A stretch of DNA of 64,000 nt from Cyanophora paradoxa (Eukaryota > Glaucocystophyceae > Cyanophorales > Cyanophoraceae): the NCBI GenBank assembly GCA_004431415.1, contig QPMI01000064.1, forward strand, positions 186,001 to 250,000, given 5' to 3'. Positions 10,420 to 20,976 of the stretch are shown in pieces (position 1 is the first letter of the stretch; each line of letters opens with the position of its first letter). The position numbers were made by a program, and so were the translations under genes. The notes under the pieces were generated by a model that did no database searches, was not told the DNA's origin, and worked only from the letters and a program-made list of their open reading frames with translations.

Positions 10420-13400
10420 GGTGCCCTATGGCGCCCACTCACCTCGATGGGGATAAGGTTCTCGACGACGGCCGAAGCTGCGGGACCAGGGTCGCCCGCG
10501 GAGGGCGAGCGAGGGCCCGCCCCGGGCCGGGCGGCGCGCACGGGGGAATGCGCAGAGGTCGAGGCGCGTGGCGTTGGCCGCCGGCTCGTAGTTCGACGCC
10601 CGCTTGTCCATGCAGCCCTCGCCTGGCGTGGCGTAGAGTAGAGGAGGTGAGGCGCGAGCCCGAAGCGCAGCGCGCGCCGGCCGCGCGGGGCGGGGCGGGT
10701 CGCACGGTAGCTGCAGTCGAGGCCCGTCCAGCCCGGCTCGCACGTGCACGTCCCGTTCGCCTCGCACACCCCGTTCGCGTACGGCCCGAAGTCCCCCCGG
10801 TCCCAGTTCTGGCCCCGCCCGCCCGCCCGTCCAGTAAGAAAGGGAGGGGCGAAGAGCACACGCCCGCAGCCCGCCGAGCCAGCCCGGCTAGGCGTTTGTG
10901 CGAGCCCCGGGCAAGCAAGCGCCGTGGGGGAGCCGGAGGGCGCACCTGGATGCGGCCGTACTTGAGAATGTAGGGTGCCTGCCCATTCGAGAAGACCTGC
11001 CGGCGCCCGCCCGCGTGAGTCCCCGAGGCGCCGGCGCGACGGCGGCGGGCGGGTGGGCGGGCGGGCAGGCGGGCGCGCCTGCCCCGTCGAGGCGGATCGG
11101 ACCCAGGCGCGGGGACGGCAGTCCGCCAGGCAGAACGCTGCGAACAAAAAGAAGGAGAGTAGGCCGCGCTCAGCGAGGAGAAGGGCGAGCAGCGCTGGCG
11201 GCTTGGCTGATATTTGCGGGGCTCTGCGCACTCAGCTCGCAGGAGAGGCCCGTGGCGAGGCCCTGGCACACGCAGCTCCCCCGGCCGTCGCAGATGCCCC
11301 TCCCGTTCGTGCACTGCGTGCAGACCTACGCGGCAAAGGAGTAAGGGTCGGCTGGGGTGGGCCGGGGGGGAGGGAGGGGGGGAGGGAGGAGGAGGGGGCG
11401 GGTAGGCAGGCAGCTGTCGGGGGGTACGCGCCTGGCGCAGCGCGTCGTAGTTGTAGTAGCAGGACGCGTCCGGGCACAGCGCTGCGCCGAAAAAGGTGAG
11501 AAGGCGCGGGGATACGGAAAGAAAAGTGCAGGGGTGCAGGGGCGCGGGGGGTACGGGCGCGGCGCACTCCCCGAGCAGTCCGAGAGGTAGCTGGACGCCT
11601 CGCAGACACAGTGGCCCTTGTAGCAGCGCCCGTACCCCGAGCAGCCGGTCTTGCAAGCCCCTGTGGTACGCGAACGAAGAGGGGCCTCAGGGGTACGGGG
11701 ATTCGGGATGGAAGGGGGGGGGTACAGGCCGCACGCAGGTCCATGAGCCAGAGGTCGCCCTCGTCCTCCTCGGACTTGGCCACGTTCTGGGTTTGAATTA
11801 GGGGTACAAAAAAATCAAAGGCGCCTGGACGACGCTGGGGGCGCGTACCCCCCCGAAGACGAGGACGCGGTGGTCCAAAAAGGTCAGGCCCGTGTGCCGG
11901 GTTCGATTCCCTGGCGGAGGGTTCAGCGAGCAGGAGGGAGAAGCGGGGAGGAAGGGCGCGGAAATGGGTACCCGGGGACGGCCCGGGAGTGCTGACGTCT
12001 TTGACGTCGAAGAGGAGCCAGCGGCCGGTCGCTGGCGGGCGGAGCGCGCGTCGGGCGGCGTCCAATACGCGGCGCGGTGCAGGGGAAAGAGGGCACTCGT
12101 GTTGAAGAACCAGGTATCCCCCCCGACGACACCGAGCCGGTCCATCCCCCCGTAGATCCTGGGCCGGACTCAGGGAGTACCGCGCGTCGAAACAGGAGAA
12201 ACGGCGTACCCGATGACTTCGTCGTGGAGGAACATGACGGCATCGGCCCGCGCGGTCGGCGCCGCCCGCGTGACGTTCACGGTCGAAATGGGGTACCACG
12301 TGTTCGTCGCTGCGGGCGGGCGGGGGGGGGGTACTGCGTTAAGCGATTGGAGAATGGAGGGGTACGGGCAGCGCACCGTGGTCGTACGCCCAAAGGTCAT
12401 CGTAGAAGACCGAATCCGCGCCGACCTCCAGCGCGCTCGAGTTGGTCTTGTACCCCCCAACTGCGAGGGGGAGAAACGCGTTGGAGGCGGGGGTACACCG
12501 AGGAGGCGGGGGGGTAGGCGTACAGAGGATGAGGCCCTCCTCGGGATGGAAGGCGTACGCCGAGCCAGTGCGCCGCAGATGCTCGAGGCCGTACCCCCCC
12601 GAGACGGCGGGGTACAGGCGCGTGGCGAGGAACGCGGGGGGCCGGACCATGCGCCGCCCGTCCGCGTCCAGCACCTCCCCCGCGTCTGCGAACGAAGTTT
12701 TAAGAGGGTACCCGCATCTACCGGGGTACGCGCTGCCGGGCGCACGGAAGTCGAGCTCCCAGAGGTCGTTGAGGTACCCCCGGTCCGCCGCCTCCTCGTC
12801 GGGATCGTTGAAGGACCTGAACCCCCCGTAGACCTGCCGGGGTACGTCAGAAAGAGGGCGCGGGAGCCGGAAGGGGGTACGGGCGCACGAAGACGTAGCT
12901 CTTGTACGACCACATGATGCCCCGCCACCTGCGGGGTACGGGGTCGGTCAGGGGGGCACGGGGGGCGCTCCTTCGCTGAGAGCAAGCGAACGGATCGCGC
13001 CTCCGGCCGAGCCAGGAGGTGGAATCGCTGCCGTCCGAGCGGATGCGAAAGGCGCTGGGCGGGAGCTTGCGCCACAGGCGCGTGTCTACGGGGGCGGCGT
13101 AAGCCGCAGAGAGGCGCGCGCGGCCCGGACCAGCGGCGGCGGAAGGTGCCGCACCCAGCCGGAACTCCCACATATCGCTGCAGAAGTCGAAGCAGAGGGG
13201 CGAGGCGCCGCCGTAGACGATGAGGCTGAAGTTGGGCGCGCCCGAGGCCGGCAGGTCCCACTCGAGGAACCGGCGATCCAGAGCCGCAGCGCCGTGGCCG
13301 AAGCGGCCCGCGGGATGGTCCTCCGGCACGAGCGCGTCGAAGTAGTTCGCGAAGAGCTCCGTCCACTCGTTCGAGGCTGCGGGACGGATCAAATCGCGCG

Positions 13401-13916
13401 GGGCGCGGCGAGCGGGGGCGGCTCAAGCCGCACTCATGTTGTAGAGCCAGACATCGTTGAAGTACATGTAGAAGGTCTCGCCCGACGTCTCGTTCCGCTC
13501 CTCGAGACGCCCGCCGAAGAGGACGGTGCAGTTCTTGTCGACGAGTGTCAGCGTCGCGTGCCGCCGCGGCTGGGGCGAGCGGCCCGGCGTGTACTCGCTC
13601 AGCAGCGTCCACGTATTCCGCGGCGTGAAGGGCAGCGGCGGCGGTCGCGTGGGCGCCGGGCTCGGCGATGCTGCGCTTCAGTCGGTCGGGCGCTGGGGCG
13701 GGGCTTGGCTAAGGCGTATGGGCCGTGCGTGGGCTCACTGGAGTTCGCTGATGCCGGCAGCGACGCTGCGGCGGGCGAGGAGGAGCCGCCAGCTCAGCTC
13801 GGGTCAGCATGAGGTCGCGGGCTCTCCCGGCGCGCACCGGCCAGGCGCGAAGCTGCGAGCACCGAGAGAAGCACCAGGACGAGCTCCGCGCCGGCGGCCC
13901 CTCTGCTCGGCGCCAT
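8007..13916 (-). CDS. Kelch-repeat/EGF-domain surface protein with signal peptide and C-terminal membrane anchor (spliced)
   Basis: Predicted type I membrane or surface protein. The start at 13916 gives a clear signal peptide (MAPSRGAAGAE, then LVLVLLSVLA, then an AxA-like cleavage region). About 13600-11750 encode a Kelch-type beta-propeller: repeated Tyr-Gly-Gly or Phe-Gly-Gly blades paired with D-x-W-x-(Y/F) strands, for example VYGGASP with DMWEFRLG, DDLWAYD, and DHRVLVFGG. A cysteine-rich EGF set follows: CSGYGRCYKGHCVCE near 11630, CTNGRGICDGRGSCVCQG near 11300, and GVCEANGTCTCEPGWTGLDC near 10750. Next come TDLEGFLTNKSGDAFRRGVAEYMT (near 10040) and VAVLKLRRGSVLLTFGF (near 9460), a SEA-like pattern seen in many protist surface proteins. 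The last exon ends in YLFIFAFVWLGVLIL and a stop at 8007, so the C-terminus is essentially a membrane helix with no cytoplasmic tail. Attractin/MEGF8-like in architecture; adhesion or recognition is an inference. Confidence 0.8.
10139..10380. repeat. GGATT/GGACT pentanucleotide repeat in an intron
   Basis: Imperfect tandem array built on GGATT with GGATC and GGACT variants, densest at 10141-10218 and again at 10325-10378. It lies in the Kelch/EGF intron between the exon ending near 10440 and the one starting near 10060. Preceding GGGGC repeats (10065-10143) add to the low complexity. Confidence 0.85.
10390..10418. repeat. Poly-G tract of 29 bases in an intron
   Basis: An uninterrupted run of 29 G on the plus strand, so poly-C in the sense direction of the minus-strand Kelch/EGF gene. 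It lies near the donor side of the same intron as the GGATT array. Its exact length should be treated with caution. Confidence 0.85.
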
Positions 13917-14006
13917 TTTGCTACGTACCCCCCTGCGCGTTCTCCTCAGCCTTCTCGGCGGCTTCTTTTTTTCTCCGCTCCCACGGGGAGCGCAGGCGCA
14001 GGCGAC
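13917..14006. promoter_or_regulatory. 90-base divergent intergenic region
   Basis: Only 90 bases separate the predicted start codons of the Kelch/EGF gene (minus, 13916) and the SKP1-like gene (plus, 14007). If both starts are right, the promoter and both leaders share this segment or lie within each other's coding sequence. No TATA box is obvious. Confidence 0.4.
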
Positions 14007-14867
14007 ATGGAGAGCAAGTCCAAACAGCAGCGCTTGGAGAATTCGACGCATCGCGCGGGCCAGAATGCGGATGAAGTGAACGCGCATATGCACGCTGTCC
14101 TTGTCGTCCGCAAGCGCTCGCAGCGTCCACCCGACGCCGGTGCGTGTATCCGCGCGGGCCGGCCGCCGGCACGCGCAGGAAGCGATCGCGAGCTGTCACG
14201 CGCAGGAATGTCACGCGCCGGGGCCGGCCGCGGGGATGAAGATGTCATCGACCTGCCGCCAGCAGCCTTCGAGCTTTGCACAACGCTGCGCGACGCTTGC
14301 GAGTGCGATGACGCAGCCGCAGCTGCAGCTGCAGGTGCGATCGTTATATCCGAATCCCCCGGCCCGCACGACGTCGAGGTCGGCTCGCCTGCAGCGCTAG
14401 CTGATCATGACCGCGCGCCCGACGCGCGCGTCGACGTCGCAGGGATATTGGTAGGCGCCGGCGATGAGATTCGAGTGCCGATCCCGGCCGGAGCGATCAG
14501 CCGAGGCGTTCTGGAGGCCATCGGGGCCCTCTGCGAAGCGCATGCGCAAGGCGGACCAGCGTTCGACACTGCGATGCATATGGTCGCGAAAAAGAAGAAA
14601 ATAGCGAAGAGCGATGTTGACGGCCGCGGGGAGCTGCGCGCGCTGCTGGCTGCGGCCGACTACTTGAACTGTTCCGTCGTTCGGAAGTCGATCTGCGGAA
14701 TATTCTGCTGTCCGATCTGGCGCGAAGTCCGGCGGGGCGTATCCGTAGTCCCTTTCCCGGCCGACCTCGTAACTCGGTTGAATATTAATAGATCCCCTGT
14801 CGACATCGACGTGGCGCCTGTGCGCAAAGACCGCTCCCTAACTTTTATAAAGCTTCGAATCGGCTAA
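14007..14867 (+). CDS. SKP1/BTB-like protein (3' end uncertain)
   Basis: The reading frame from the ATG at 14007 (MESKSKQQRLENS) runs without a stop to 14867. Residues about 90-110 (DLPPAAFELCTTLRDACECD) and about 155-180 (VPIPAGAISRGVLEAIGALC) resemble the beta strand and helix of a SKP1/BTB fold, and ELRALLAAADYLNCSVVRKSI (about 212-232) matches the LLLAANYLDI helix that ends it. SKP1 proteins bridge cullin to F-box proteins; that role is a family inference. The segment between the two halves is acidic and longer than in typical SKP1. After SICGIF the frame becomes less convincing, so an intron donor may follow and the protein may continue near 14890 (ARAQLLEYLRRLC). It could be a BTB adaptor instead. 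Confidence 0.55.
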   Translation: MESKSKQQRLENSTHRAGQNADEVNAHMHAVLVVRKRSQRPPDAGACIRAGRPPARAGSDRELSRAGMSRAGAGRGDEDVIDLPPAAFELCTTLRDACECDDAAAAAAAGAIVISESPGPHDVEVGSPAALADHDRAPDARVDVAGILVGAGDEIRVPIPAGAISRGVLEAIGALCEAHAQGGPAFDTAMHMVAKKKKIAKSDVDGRGELRALLAAADYLNCSVVRKSICGIFCCPIWREVRRGVSVVPFPADLVTRLNINRSPVDIDVAPVRKDRSLTFIKLRIG

Positions 14868-15360
14868 TTATAATCGCTTATAACTAAGCTTGTCACCGGA
14901 TCCCGCCCGCGCGCAGCTACTCGAATATCTGAGGCGCCTCTGCAATCTGATCCCAACGGGAGTGAAGAAAGAAGACCTGCACCGCATCCCTGCTACCTGT
15001 AACTCTGCCGCTGCCTACAATGTGAGCGATATCGAATTCAAACAAGTAGCCAGATATATAATTTGCCCCACCCGATGTCTGATCATAACGAGCCGTGGCA
15101 TATATGTTTAATAGTTCTAGAAATAGCAATATTTCATTATGACATGGGCATCAGATTGCGTTCAATCTTACAGATGGAGCTTCACCCGAAATGAGAAACA
15201 ATCGGTGCGCATGCGCCGCCTCTTTTCCTCTGAGCTAGCTAATTATAAAGGGCTCATGATCAAGCCTCAAGCGGAATTTAGGACAGAGCTCAAGCGAAAT
15301 TTAGTGTCAAGGTCATTGCCGCCAGCTGCAGGCTCAGCGGCTGATTCGAGTTTTAATTTG

Positions 15361-16518
15361 CGAATTCACCGACAGCCAACTTCTCTACAACTTCGTCGGC
15401 GAGCTTTTCGTGTGCACCGAATTATTATAATTAGTGAGTACGGCTGTGGACATTCGTGTGCTCAGAAATGCGCGCAGGAGGCGGCCGCTATCTGGCTCTT
15501 TAGGTTTGGTCGGGAGGTGCCGGTCGCTATGCGCCGACTCGAGCTCCCGAACAGCTGCGATCAGGGCCCGCCCTGTGCTCTGAACTGGCTTAAGACTGCC
15601 TGCAGCTAATGTGCAATGCGCAGAGATTCTTGATCAAGCGGGAGCACCGCTCCCACCTAGGAAAGCGAGTCTCGTGCAGGCGGCCGGCTACGCAGCGGCG
15701 GTTCTCGAGTGGGCGCGCCCTCGTCACGAGGCGTTCAGTAAGCTGTTGGGCCGCACGTTCTCCAATATCGAGCGATCTCGCCTGCAAGGCATGAAGCCTT
15801 TTTCCGAGCTCGGTTCGCGATCACCCGCGGCCGCATATATATGCATGTGCTGGCGCGTCGGATATTAAGAAGCGCTAATTGGGACGCTGGGCGGGCCGCG
15901 GCAGTGGCCCCCGCGCTCCTCCGCGCGTGGCTGCGCGAGGAGCTGCCGCCCCTCGCCGACGCCGCCGCCGCCTCGCTCCTCGGCTGCGCCCGCGGCCTCC
16001 CGGACCCCGAGGGCGTCCGGGCCTTGACCGAGCTCTACGGCCTCGTGGACTACGCGGTTCGTTCCCATTGTCGCCCTCTGCATATATATCTACCCTCGAA
16101 TTTGAATCAAGGTGGACCGTCCATATGCATGCATATATATGCAGGGCGACGTCGACATTCTCAAATTGTGGGAGCCGGCCTCTGTAGAGATCGGAGCCCG
16201 CATCCAGAACAGCCTGCTGGACGCTGTTTCTCGGGCCCTCCGCCCCGGCGCCGACCCCTGCCCCGCCCCTCAGGTGACGAGCCCTGTCACACCCTCTCCA
16301 GTCTGGGACCTACTACGGGTCTTTTAGGACTCTGAATCCAATCTACACTCCCGCAGGCCCTCGCGGAAGCTGCGAAGCAGTACGCGCCCCCGGCATGGGC
16401 ACGGTACCGGTACCGGTGGGATCCGGAGGGCGTCTTATCCTTTGGCTATCCCTTCAAGGTGCCTTTTGCCTTTTTTGTTTTTGTATCCTCTGCATTGATC
16501 ATAATCATTGAATATTAA
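15361..16518 (+). CDS. Unrecognised multi-exon protein with hydrophobic C-terminus
   Basis: I do not recognise this protein, but a chain of exon-like segments joins with GT-AG introns: FTDSQLLYNFVGELF near 15365-15412; a Lys/Cys-Ala-Gln exon near 15471; an exon from about 15607 with AEILDQAG and AVLEWARPRHEAFSKLLG; a helical Ala/Leu-rich exon at about 15870-16057 (ALLRAWLREELPPL, LTELYGLVDYA); an exon at about 16144-16272 (DVDILKLWEPASVEIGARI); and a last exon from 16356 (AKQYAPPAWARYRYRW). If the last exon is read through, it ends in a hydrophobic stretch (VPFAFFVFVSSALIIIIEY) with TAA at 16516-16518, which would be a tail anchor; a donor at GTGCCT would remove it. It may be the 3' part of the SKP1-like gene upstream. 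The 5' end is not resolved. Confidence 0.4.
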
Positions 16519-16874
16519 TCAGCGCTGCGCGCGCACGGGGCCTTGACTAATGCTTGCACGCGCGCGTACGTGCGTTTGTAGAAACTCGCGGAGGAGAGAG
16601 CGGCCGCGGGCATTTAACTGTCTAGTCATGCTCGTATGATCGATTGAGGCGGTATATATACGTATCGATTGCAATAGCAGTGAGCATTAATCATGTTGAA
16701 TACTAAATACTTCAAATACACACAATAGCATCATCATGATCATGAGGCGATTGCATTTGCGCCGTTGCATGCGTAATTTGATGATTGAGCATTTCCCGTG
16801 CATTGAAAAAATAATAATATTGCATGACCGGCACATCTAAATTCAAATCAATCGATCTCTATGGCCAGCGGCTA
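16519..16874. other. AT-rich intergenic DNA between convergent genes
   Basis: No coding signal is seen. The segment contains TATTAAT words, GATCATGATC-type palindromes (16735-16745) and TATATATA. It separates the 3' ends of the plus-strand gene ending near 16518 and the minus-strand CHASE gene. Confidence 0.6.
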
Positions 16875-19800
16875 TCAGGGCGCCGCTAGCCGCTCCTCTG
16901 CACCGCCTAGACTGCGGACGAAGGGGAACCCCGGACCCGGGGCCCGTCGGTGGGGCACCTTACCCTCTCCCCGCCCGGGGGGTCGCGAGGGGCGGGGTGA
17001 GGCGAGGGGGGACGAGGGGGGGGAGGGGCGGGGGGAGGAGCCCGAGCCCCGCGAGAGGGGTACGTGCCCGGGGAGGGAGGAGCGGCGCCACGGGAGGCGC
17101 CGGCCGTGCCGGGGGGTACTGACTTCACCCCCAGACGGCAGCGACGTGCGGCGTCCCGGGGGGTACGCGGCGCTTACGCCCGCGGCGTCAACGCTCGGGC
17201 TGATGGGGACGAGCTCCTCATCGGTAGCCCTCTCCAGCGCGCCCCGTACCCCCAGCACGCCCTGGATCTCCAGGCTGGCCCGCCGGAGCTTCCAGCGTAC
17301 CCCCTCCGTCCGGCGCTGCGCCGCCGCCGCCGCTCGCCGCAGGAGCCTGCGGATGAGGGAGTAGAGGCACGACAGGTTGGCGCAGATCGTGCCTGACGGG
17401 TACGGGGGATGCGTCATCGGTGGGCAGGGGTACAGGAGAGCAAAGCGACAGGTCAGGCGCACCGGCCACGCCGAGAAAGATGAAGGCGAGGGGTACGGCC
17501 AGCGAGCGGCGGGACGTGGTGTACCCCTAGAGGGAGAGAAGGGGTCGGACCGCCGCGAAAAGGGATGGCAGGGGGGTGCAGCGCACCGGCCGAGCGATAA
17601 CTAGCAGGCGCCAGGTCGCCTGGCCCATCCGGAGCTCCACGCCGCTGCAGGGGTACTGTCACTCGGAGCAGAGTGGGAAAACGAACTTAGCAAAGAGGGC
17701 GGGGGGTACACGCGAACCGGAACGCGTCGCCCGCGGCGGCAGCCCGCTCGGGCGTATTCGCCAGCAGCCACGCCTCCTCCATGTAGGGCGCTGTACCCCG
17801 CGTGGGCACGGGGTACGACGCGGAGGGGTTGGGAGGGGAGGGGGTACCCGAGAGGCGGCCGGGGGCCTTCCAGTGGCCGATGTACTCCCAGGAGGGGGTA
17901 CCCCCCGCGTCGCCGGCCGTGAGCTGGTTAAACACGGCAACGTCGATGTCCTGCGTCGCGGGTTCGGATCCGGGCGGGAGGGATAGAGGCGAGGGGCCGG
18001 GGTACCTCGATGCCCATCGTCTCGCACACTTTGTGAAGGGCCTTCCCAATTTGCAGCGTACCCGTCACCTGAGGCGCGCCGGAAATCAGTCGGTGGCAAA
18101 CGAGCAAGGCAGGGTACGGCAATGAACACGGACCATTCCGTAGTACCCCGCGGATCCAGCCTCCTTGGAGGTGCTGATGAGGCCCCCGGGGGTCTGAAGG
18201 AGGCAGGTTGAAGGCCGATGAGGTGTTGGAGGTGGGGGGGAGAAAAGTGGGGGGGAGGGGGGAATTCGAACGGACCACGAAGAGGGGTACCTGGAAGACG
18301 ACCTTGATCGCGCCCTCTACTCGCAGCCCGTTCGTGTACGTCGTCTGGTCGGTGTAGATTAGATAAGGGGTAGGAAAAAGCACGAAGAGGAAAAACGGGG
18401 GGGAAGGGGGGGGGGGGAAGGGGGGTACCTGGCCGGTGTCGCGGGAGTGGAGGATAAGGGAGCGGCGGGGCCCGTCCCCCGGCGAGGCCGTGTCCAACAT
18501 GTACCCGAAGCTCGAGAAGGGGTCTGGAGGAGGAGTAGTCAGTGGTTCGCTGATTCGGCGAGAGGGCGGGAGGCCTAGGGGGCGCACAGAGGGCGGTGAT
18601 GGGGTAGTAGTCGTTGTAGCGGGGCGCCAGCGCCGGCGGCTGCCCGTTCGGCTGCCGCTGCACGATCCGCTTGCCTGCGCGGCCGGCCGGGCGGGGTCGG
18701 GGAGCGGCGAAGGGTGCTGGGGGGCTACAAATAGACAGCTCAGGTGAGCGCACCGGCCCAGGCCTCGACGGCGGCTCGCCCGGAGTCCTCGACCCGCGTG
18801 AGGAGGCTCACCTGAGGAGGGGGTCGGCGGGGGGCTAGGGCGCAGCAGGCGGCGCCGGGCCGCAGCTAAATCATTAATATTAATATAACAAAATTCGCGG
18901 CGCACCCCGGCAATCCGAGTCGGGTCCCAGAGGGTCCCGTTCCCGCTGCGATCGCGAGGGGCCGGGGTCACCCGGTCAGACAGACAGAGAGACAAGTAAA
19001 AGGTTGAGTGGGGAGTGAGGGGGGAGTGAGGGGGAGGGGGGTTACCAGAAGGCGAGGAAGGCGGCGCGGGCGCGGTCGAGGTCGGCGGCGGGGACGCCGG
19101 CGGCCCCCACGTGGTTCGCCATCATCCGCGTCCACCTGCGCCCCGCCACCACAATTAGATCTTGAGCGACTATGATGGCCCCCACGTGGTTCGTCACATC
19201 GATCCGAGCTACGAGCGACTTGAGCGACTTGCTCCCCTCCCCGCCCTCCTACTGCAGCCTGGCCAGGCATGCGCGCACACACGACTCGGTGTGGCGGAGA
19301 GATATAGCCTAAGGTGGCTTAGGTGTGGCTTAGTTAAGACTAGAGAGAGTCAAGACTAGAGTTAAGAGTTGAGAGTTGAGACTCTGCCCTGTATGTATCT
19401 CTCCGCGCACGACTCGGTGTGGCGGAGGGTGCGCTTGAGGTTGTCCGCGACGAAGCTCGACGTCGACTCGAAGCGCTCTGCGGCGCCGCCGGGTCGGATC
19501 GGATCAGATAAGGTCGGATCAAATCAGATCAGACGAGATGTGAGGGCGGACCACGGACGAGGCGACCCTCGTCGAAGACCGCGAGCCGGAACTGGGGGGG
19601 GGGTAGATAGACAGGAGAAGGACGTCAGGCGGGGTACAGAATTGAACGGGAAGAGCGGCTCGGACCTTCGCGAAGGCGAAGGCGCAGGCGACGAGGGCGA
19701 GGAGGGCGACGTGGAGCGCCGGCGAGCGAACGAAGGCCCCCAGGCGGCCTCTGCCCCCCCCTCCGAGCTCGAGGCTAAGGGCGGCCGGGGCCCACGCCGG

Positions 19801-20541
19801 CCCCCGGACGCTCTTGCCTCCGCCTGAGCGGTCGGTGGGGCCCGGGCCCGGGTTCGGGCCCGGGTCCGGTGGCGCATCGAGGTTCAGAGGGATTATCTCC
19901 AGGCTGGGCGGGGCGGGGCCCTTCTGGGGCGGCGATCGCGCGGCGCCCTCCGCGCTGGGCTTGCGCTTGGTGGGTGGCCCCTCCACCCGATCGGCCTCCG
20001 ACGGCGGGCGCAGGCCAGCACCTCTGCAGCAGGCGCACCGCCCCTCGCCCTCGTCCTCGTCCTCGCCCGAGGGCCGCCGGCGACTCGGCGCCGCCGGCGC
20101 GTCGACGTTCAGGGGCGAGCCGAGTGCCCGCAGGGGCACGCGGCGCGGCGGGCAACTCGGGCTTCGCGGCGCCGGCCCCGATCCGGCGCCCACGGCGGCC
20201 GCGGGTTCGGTCTCGGGCTCAGAGGGCGGCGTCCGTGGCCGCGGGCGGATGGGCTGGGCCGGAAACCCGCCGTATACGTAGAGTCCCGCGGCGCGGCCGC
20301 GGCGGGAGGCGGACTGCGGGCTCGGCGAGGACGGCGGCGCGTCCAGCGCCTTCGGCGACGGGTTGTGGCTGCCGCTACTTCCGCTTCGGGAGAGACAGGA
20401 GCTGCTGCCGGGCTCGGGAGGCGCGAGCAGGGCCGGCGAGGACCGCGCGCCGAGCCCGCTCAGTTCTATCTGCAGCTGCGCGTGCTGGGCCGACCGCGCC
20501 CGCAGCCGGGCGCCCCACGACGCGTCGGCATCTTGGGCCAT
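16875..20541 (-). CDS. CHASE-domain receptor with two membrane segments and no visible output domain (spliced)
   Basis: The start at 20541 (MAQDADASWGARLR) opens about 270 residues of Pro/Ser/Ala-rich, probably disordered cytoplasmic sequence. A membrane helix follows (LHVALLALVACAFAFAKV, near 19715-19660). The outside region matches a CHASE ligand-sensing domain: FRLAVFDEGRLV near 19590; RFESTSSFVADNLKRTLRH near 19460; DYYPITAL near 18610 followed by FGYMLDT and RRSLILHSRDTGQ (18520-18430); NGLRVEGAIKVVFQ near 18320; GTLQIGKALHKVCETMG near 18050; DIDVAVFNQL near 17945; and MGQATWRLLVIARP near 17610. A second helix (LAVPLAFIFLGVAG) lies near 17500. Only a short basic helical tail follows (LYSLIRRLLRR...ASLEIQGVLGV, about 17390-17130), with a stop at 16875 or earlier after further splicing. 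CHASE normally controls kinases or cyclases; none is visible before AT-rich DNA begins. The exact 3' end is uncertain. Confidence 0.7.
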
Positions 20542-20976
20542 GCTTGCACCGTCGCTGTCGTGTCTCTTAACGTTGTTGACTTCCTGCTGGCAACAGAGAG
20601 CGGCGGATCGGGGCCGGAGGGCGCCGGCTGCGAGCCTCCGACTCGCGCCGGCCGCGTCTGCAGCTGGCGCCGGCTGAATGGGACCGGACACACCGGAGCC
20701 GCAGCCTCGCGCCTCGCGGTCTATGCTGTCCGATGACTCCGATCCTTCATCTAATATGTTCCAGCCGACGTGGAGCGGCCCGAATAACGCCCGCCCGCAA
20801 GCCGGAGGGGCGCGTGCCGGCGCCCTCACACGTCGTCTCTGCTTGCTCTGCTGGTTATGCTGGTTCTGAAACCGACGTTGTAGTATGCGCCGAATCGCCG
20901 CCGATCGAGAAGCAGCGAGTCGGCCACAGGCGTGGGGGTACAGGTACCTGGTCGAAGAGAGTTGAGCGACAGCGGC
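20542..20976. promoter_or_regulatory. Divergent promoter region between CHASE receptor and PPR genes
   Basis: A gap of 435 bases between oppositely oriented start codons, so it must hold both promoters and leaders. It is less GC-extreme than the flanking exons. Minus-strand reading continues open through it from the CHASE gene, so a start further upstream cannot be excluded. Confidence 0.4.
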
